Assembly (NCBI RefSeq): GCF_031157275.1
Contig: NZ_JAVIFW010000021.1
Location: forward strand, 1-64,000
Origin: Streptomyces sp. LHD-70
Lineage (GTDB): Bacteria; Actinomycetota; Actinomycetes; Streptomycetales; Streptomycetaceae
Length of the DNA: 64,000 bases
Direction: 5' to 3'
Shown: positions 59,782-64,000 of the stretch, one piece after another
Numbering within the stretch: position 1 is the first letter of the stretch
Layout: each line of letters begins with the position of its first letter
Notes under the pieces: generated by a model
Databases searched by the model: none
What the model saw: only the letters and a program-made list of their open reading frames with translations
What the model was told of the DNA's origin: nothing
Made by a program: the position numbers and the translations under genes

Positions 59782-61363
59782 AGCGGAACTCCCCGGACGG
59801 AAGGAGGTCCACGAGCGGCAGTTCCTTGCCCACCGGGTTGCCGTCCTCCCCGAACTGGATGAGCCCGCTCAGGCCGGCCACCTCCCCGCCCTTCTTGATC
59901 TGCAGCAGCATCTGGCGAACGGCGGGCGCGGGCGGCTCCTTCGGCGGCCACGGCAGGTCCGCGCCCGAGCCGCCCTTGCCCTTGGACGTGTCGTCGGACG
60001 GCTCCTGCGTCCACACCTCCCGGACGCCCCTCCCTACGACGAGCATCGCGTCGTACACGGCGATGACCTGCCCGTCGTCGAGTCTGTCCGGGTTGCGTCC
60101 GGTCAGCTTCCGGTAGCGATCGGAGAAGGCGGGGAACGGGTCGTCGCCCTGCGGATAGCCCTTGTCCTCGCCGGTCCACATGTCGGGGTGGGCGAGCGCG
60201 GTGAAGCTGACCTTGACCTTGCTCGCCTTCCACTCGTCCGTGAACGCGGCCAGCTCCTCCTGGCTCTCCATCCCGTCGGCGTAGATGCTCACCGCGTCGT
60301 CGCCGGTGAACACGGTGACGCCGCACTGCCGGCCCAAGGCGCTCATCGCGGTGATGAACCGGCGGAGTTCCCGGCCGCGCCCCGCGAAGTACAGGGCGTC
60401 CGGCCGGTGTTGGCAGACCCGTTCGGCGATCGAGCCGAACGCGTTGGCCAGGGCCGGGGCCCCCGCCTCGTAGGACAGACCGAGCGGTTCGAGGCGCAGG
60501 CCCTGCCGCTTCGCCTGCTCCTCGAAGCCCTCGCTGAGGGACCTGCTGTACGCCTCGCCGGTGTTCCGGTCCTTGACCATCGCCACCCGGTACCCGCCCG
60601 GCTTCGCCTTCTGCTGCTCGTCCTTGAGGTGCCGGACGACCGCGGAGGCCTGTTGTTCGTTGGGGTTGTTCACGCGGAAGAAGCCCGGCTTCTTCGAGGC
60701 GAGGTCGTCGGCCGTCGATGTCGCGGCGACCATCGGCAGCCCCGCCTCCCGCAGCGCGTCGACCAGCTGCCGCGTGGCCCCGTACGAAGGACCGAAGCCG
60801 GTGACCGCGACCAGCGGGTGCTCACGGTCCTCCTTCAGTTCCCTGAGCCGCTCCTCGACCGGCTTCCACTGCTTGCCGTCCGCGCCCGTGTTGGCGACGA
60901 GGAGCTTGATGCGGGGCACGATGCCCTGCCGGTTGTTGAGCTCGTCCTGCGCGGCGTAGGCGCCCTCCAGCTCCTGCAGCGCCGCGTTGTCGTCCTTCTC
61001 GTCACTGGCGCCGATGGTGAGCGGGTGGACGTACACCACGGACACCCAGCGCTTGCCGGACTTCTCGACGTCCTGGTTGGCCTTGCGGATGTCCGCGGTG
61101 ATGTGGTCGAGGGAGTCGTCGAACGAGAACGTCCCGTCGGTCACCCCCACGCACTCGTCGTCGGGCCCCTCCTCCCACACGCCGTCGGCGCACCGGTCGA
61201 AGGCGTACGCGCGCGTGCCCCAGGTGTCACCGACGAAGAAGTACACGCCGTACGCGAGCAACGCCGCGGCGAGCAGGGCCCATTTGACGTACCAGCTCCT
61301 TGGCCGGGCGGCGCTTGGCGGCGTCCAGGGCGGCATCGGCGGGGAGGCCTGCGGATCGGTCAC
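59744..61363 (-). CDS. membrane-anchored type I periplasmic-binding-protein-like protein
   Basis: 539 aa. After a Pro-rich N-terminus there is one transmembrane helix at about residues 27-45 (WALLAAALLAYGVYFFVG). A large extracytoplasmic domain of the branched-chain-amino-acid/receptor type follows (RWVSVVYVHPLTIGASDEKD, LVAVTGFGPSYGATRQLVDALREAGLPMVAATST, LYFAGRGRELRRFI). There is no lipobox and no transporter gene beside it. The GTG start overlaps the stop of the NTPase gene (GTGA), implying coupled expression and probably a joint function. It may be a sensor rather than a transport component; ligand unknown. Confidence 0.8.
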   Translation of the reverse strand: MTDPQASPPMPPWTPPSAARPRSWYVKWALLAAALLAYGVYFFVGDTWGTRAYAFDRCADGVWEEGPDDECVGVTDGTFSFDDSLDHITADIRKANQDVEKSGKRWVSVVYVHPLTIGASDEKDDNAALQELEGAYAAQDELNNRQGIVPRIKLLVANTGADGKQWKPVEERLRELKEDREHPLVAVTGFGPSYGATRQLVDALREAGLPMVAATSTADDLASKKPGFFRVNNPNEQQASAVVRHLKDEQQKAKPGGYRVAMVKDRNTGEAYSRSLSEGFEEQAKRQGLRLEPLGLSYEAGAPALANAFGSIAERVCQHRPDALYFAGRGRELRRFITAMSALGRQCGVTVFTGDDAVSIYADGMESQEELAAFTDEWKASKVKVSFTALAHPDMWTGEDKGYPQGDDPFPAFSDRYRKLTGRNPDRLDDGQVIAVYDAMLVVGRGVREVWTQEPSDDTSKGKGGSGADLPWPPKEPPAPAVRQMLLQIKKGGEVAGLSGLIQFGEDGNPVGKELPLVDLLPSGEFRFNKLEKPLGPAG

Positions 61364-63414
61364 CACGGCTCCTTTCGGTAGAGGCGCATCCGGTCGTCGA
61401 GCGTCTGCCACTGCCGGAAGGCCCTCAACTGCCCGCGCAGCCGCTCCAGTTGCTCCACGATCACGCCGTGCAGCTCGGCCAGCGGATCGCCGAGCGGGTC
61501 GGACCACAGCTCTGCGTACGGGTCGGCCGTGGGGTGCAGGGTGAGCTGTCCGGCGATGAGGAGGCGGGCGACGGGGTGCTGCTCCTCGGGCAGTCCGGGC
61601 TCGACCTCGGCGCAGCGCCGCTCGTACTCGGAACCGGCGTCGGCGGCGGTGTGCAGGCCGCGGCGCGGGGCGCGCTGCACCCACGACAGGGCGCGGCACC
61701 AGTCCTCGGCCTCGCGGGTGCCGGCCCGCACCTCCTGGAACGCGTCGTGCAGGAGCCGGGTCGCGCCGGGCACGTCGTCCTCGGCGAGGCGGCAGTACGC
61801 GAGGTCGCGGAGCGCGCCCGTGCCCTCGGGCCCGGCGGCGGCCAGGCGCAGGGCCTGGTAGGTCCAGGGCCAGGTGCGGGTGCGTTCGTCGCCCTCCTCG
61901 CGGGCGAGTTCGTGCAGGAGGAGGCGGCGGACGACGCGGGGCAGGACAGCGACGTGCTCGCCGTCGACGAGGGCGGTCTCGGTGCGCAGGTCGTCCCGGG
62001 CCGCCTCGGCCACCCGCTCGCGCAGGTTGGTGCTGCTGCCCCACAGGACGTCGGCGGCGACGGCCTGGCCCGGGGACACGGAGGCGGCGGCGCGCGGCAG
62101 GGCACGCCGGTCGGCGGCGGAGGGCTCGCCGAGGAGTTGGCCGAGCACCGGTCCCGCGACGGTGTGCCGCCCGTCGGCGGCGAAGACCTGCCGGATGCGG
62201 TGGAGCACCGGCTCGTCGGGCTCGAAGGTGGTGGCGAGCGACGTCAACGCGGTGGCTGTGGCGAGGGGTTGACCGCCCGTCAGCTCGTACAGGACACGGC
62301 CGAGCCAGGCGCCGGGCCGGGAGATGCCGTGCACGGCGACCCGGGGCAGCGTCTTCACGACCCGCTGCGCGAACTCGCCGACCTCGTCCCGGTCGAGCGG
62401 CCGCAGCTGCGCGACGTCGAGCCGCCCGCCGATCCGCCGGGGCACGAACACGGCCCCCTCGGGGTCGTCGGCGCCGCGCCAGCACTCCAGGTAGGCGCCG
62501 TGCGGGACGAGGCCGGGCTCGCGGTTCTCCAGGACCTGCGGCCGGGACCGCGCGGCGGCGACGACGACCAGCGGGTCCGGGGTGCGGCGGGCCTGCCGGG
62601 CGGCGTCGAGGGCTTCGAGGAAGGTGTCGCCGAGGGTGTTGTCCGCGTCGTCGAGCAGGACGAGGCAGCGCAGGGTCCGCTCGCCGCCGTCCCCGTCTGC
62701 GTACGCCCGCTCCAGGTCGGCGAGGAAGGCCCGCATCATCACGTCCTCGGCCTCGGCGCGCTGGGCCGAAGTGCCGTGCCGGAAGCCGTGGTTGAGGCTG
62801 ACGAGGAACTCCTCGGGGGAGGCGGGCGGGGCGCCGAGCCGGTTGATGGCGCGCCGCAGCCGCTGCTTGGCGCGCGTCATGCCCCACACCTTGCGCCCGC
62901 CGCGCACCAGGTGAAGCCCGGCCAGGGCGAGCGGGGGCAGCCCGGCCATGGACGCGGCCGTCTCCAGGAGCGTGGTCAGCAGCGCTCCGGACTCCTCCTC
63001 CTCGGCCCGCCCCTCGTCGAGCGCGGTACGGATCTGCTGCACGGCGCGCGCCCGGTTGCCCGGGTCGGTCTCGACGGCCAGGGCGAGCGCGAGCACTCCG
63101 GACGCGGGCAGCCGAAGGCCCGGAAAGCTGGGCGTCGCGGCGCTGAGCTGGAAGGCGACCTCGGTGAGGACGTCGGCGGTGCCGCGCTGCCCGTCGTCGA
63201 GCTGCGCCAGGTCGAGGTGCGCGGTGTGGGTGTGCTGGCCGAGCCACTTCAGGTGGGCGAGCAGAGTGCTCTTGCCGGAGCCGCGACCGCCGAGCAGCAG
63301 CAGCGGATGCCGGGCCCCGGGTGCGTCGAGGTCCTGCGCGGCGAGCCGCTCCTGCACCCACCGGGCCACCAGGACGTCCCGCTGCGACGTCCCCGCCCAC
63401 GCATCCTGCGCCAC
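61360..63414 (-). CDS. P-loop NTPase paired with the binding-protein-like gene
   Basis: 684 aa, cytosolic. Walker A GGRGSGKS at residues 42-49 and Walker B RCLVLLDDADN near 255-265. An arginine-rich AAA/STAND-style helical region follows (LDRDEVGEFAQRVVKTLP, YELTGGQPLATATALTSLA near 375-405) and then a long helical C-terminus. It has a GTG start and precedes the membrane-anchored receptor-like gene with a four-base overlap. It could be the intracellular half of a signalling pair. No named family recognised. Confidence 0.78.
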   Translation of the reverse strand: MAQDAWAGTSQRDVLVARWVQERLAAQDLDAPGARHPLLLLGGRGSGKSTLLAHLKWLGQHTHTAHLDLAQLDDGQRGTADVLTEVAFQLSAATPSFPGLRLPASGVLALALAVETDPGNRARAVQQIRTALDEGRAEEEESGALLTTLLETAASMAGLPPLALAGLHLVRGGRKVWGMTRAKQRLRRAINRLGAPPASPEEFLVSLNHGFRHGTSAQRAEAEDVMMRAFLADLERAYADGDGGERTLRCLVLLDDADNTLGDTFLEALDAARQARRTPDPLVVVAAARSRPQVLENREPGLVPHGAYLECWRGADDPEGAVFVPRRIGGRLDVAQLRPLDRDEVGEFAQRVVKTLPRVAVHGISRPGAWLGRVLYELTGGQPLATATALTSLATTFEPDEPVLHRIRQVFAADGRHTVAGPVLGQLLGEPSAADRRALPRAAASVSPGQAVAADVLWGSSTNLRERVAEAARDDLRTETALVDGEHVAVLPRVVRRLLLHELAREEGDERTRTWPWTYQALRLAAAGPEGTGALRDLAYCRLAEDDVPGATRLLHDAFQEVRAGTREAEDWCRALSWVQRAPRRGLHTAADAGSEYERRCAEVEPGLPEEQHPVARLLIAGQLTLHPTADPYAELWSDPLGDPLAELHGVIVEQLERLRGQLRAFRQWQTLDDRMRLYRKEPW

Positions 63415-63563
63415 AGCTCCCCCTCCCCCGCCGCTGTGCGCTTAGGATTCCTCAATTCCCGTACGGGGAAACGCAGTTCGGCCATTGCGTTCGAACCGTT
63501 CGAGCGGTTCTGCGGCAGCGCTTGCGGAGGGGGCGGGAGGGGCGGGGAGGGGCCCGTGGGGCG

Positions 63564-64000
63564 TCAGGAGCGCCCGAGGATCTCCTGGCAGCGCTTCACG
63601 TCGTCGGCGATGGCCACGAGCAGCCCGTCGATGGAGTCGAAGGTCTGCTGACCGCGCACGAACGCCTGGAAGTCGACGGCGACATGCTGCCCGTACAGGT
63701 CGAGGCCGACGCGGTCGATCGCGTACGCCTCGACGGTGCGGGTCGTGCCGTCGAACTGCGGGTTGGTGCCGACCGAGATCGCGGCGGGCATCTGCTCGCC
63801 GTCGGCGTGCAGCCAGCCCGCGTACACCCCGTCGGCGGGGATCGCGGTGTGCGGCAGCGTCTCCACGTTCGCCGTGGGGAAGCCCAGCTCGCGGCCGCGC
63901 TGCGCGCCGCGCACGACGACGCCCTCGACGCGGTGCGGCCGGCCCAGGATCTCCGCGGCCCCGGCGACATCGCCCTCGGCGACCAGGCGGCGGGTCAGCG
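63564..64000 (-). CDS. ribF: bifunctional riboflavin kinase/FAD synthetase, C-terminal part
   Basis: The gene runs off the right edge; only about the last 145 residues are seen. They cover the riboflavin kinase domain: RGAQRGRELGFPTANVE (nucleotide/flavin-binding PTAN motif), YAGWLHADGEQMPAAISVGTNPQFDGT, and the VDFQAFVRGQQTFDSIDGL end typical of RibF. The full enzyme converts riboflavin to FMN and then FAD; the N-terminal adenylyltransferase half lies outside the window. Confidence 0.93.
   Translation of the reverse strand, partial: LTRRLVAEGDVAGAAEILGRPHRVEGVVVRGAQRGRELGFPTANVETLPHTAIPADGVYAGWLHADGEQMPAAISVGTNPQFDGTTRTVEAYAIDRVGLDLYGQHVAVDFQAFVRGQQTFDSIDGLLVAIADDVKRCQEILGRS

Noticed and set aside
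59744..63400. A single 1218-aa minus-strand frame covering two genes
   Set aside because: Its first half is Arg/Pro/Ala noise in the wrong frame of the NTPase gene. Only the part from GTG 61363 is a real protein.

Overview
The window looks like chromosomal DNA from a Streptomyces or a very close actinomycete. It is very GC-rich with strong GC bias at third codon positions. GTG and TTG starts are common, and ATGA/GTGA stop-start overlaps join genes into operons. The left-hand gene order (RNase J, dapA, thyX, dapB, M16 peptidase, pnp, rpsO) is the familiar streptomycete housekeeping block, and a BldB-type developmental protein sits beside an ESX (type VII) secretion locus. Names come from motifs, length and context read by eye; no database search was run.

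Layout. (1) 0.36-10.9 kb: housekeeping genes, mostly minus strand, for RNA decay (rnj, pnp), lysine/diaminopimelate synthesis (dapA, dapB), thymidylate synthesis (thyX) and ribosomal protein S15, plus small membrane proteins. (2) 11.2-16.8 kb: eccD and eccC, divergently transcribed core parts of the ESX machine. (3) 16.9-31.6 kb: a polymorphic-toxin block. A small helical protein and a 1336-residue protein with a CpnT-like N-terminus, very long linkers and two C-terminal enzyme-like domains (papain-like and zinc deaminase-like) are followed on the same strand by predicted immunity/NTPase genes. Two of these fuse a P-loop domain to a SUKH-4-like domain (one is frameshifted), one is a STAND-like protein lacking the Walker A lysine, and one is a three-module SUKH-4 protein. 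A paralogue of the last lies on the opposite strand on the other side of the toxin. (4) 31.7-38.3 kb: hypothetical and membrane proteins and two predicted ESX-type helical proteins, one with a long Gly-Ser tract. (5) 38.3-39.77 kb: no intact gene; decayed coding sequence. (6) 39.77-53.6 kb: the rest of the ESX locus. On the minus strand run eccB, two WXG100 genes, a mycosin, a small and a large ESX-type substrate and a second mycosin. On the plus strand run eccE, a conserved hypothetical and an EspI-like MinD ATPase with huge Gln/Ala/Pro-rich arms. bldB follows. (7) 53.9-59.8 kb: a five-gene peptide ABC transporter operon. (8) 59.7-63.4 kb: a membrane-anchored periplasmic-binding-protein-like gene overlapping a P-loop NTPase gene. 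(9) The right edge holds the C-terminal part of ribF.

How it may work together: EccB, C, D and E form the membrane channel, the mycosins are its membrane-anchored proteases, and the small WXG100 and other helical proteins are likely substrates or partners. The 1336-residue protein is the probable toxic effector. The adjacent SUKH-4/NTPase cluster is its probable protection module, with an unusual amount of NTPase machinery for simple immunity. This cluster, placed between the two halves of the ESX locus, is the most interesting part of the window.
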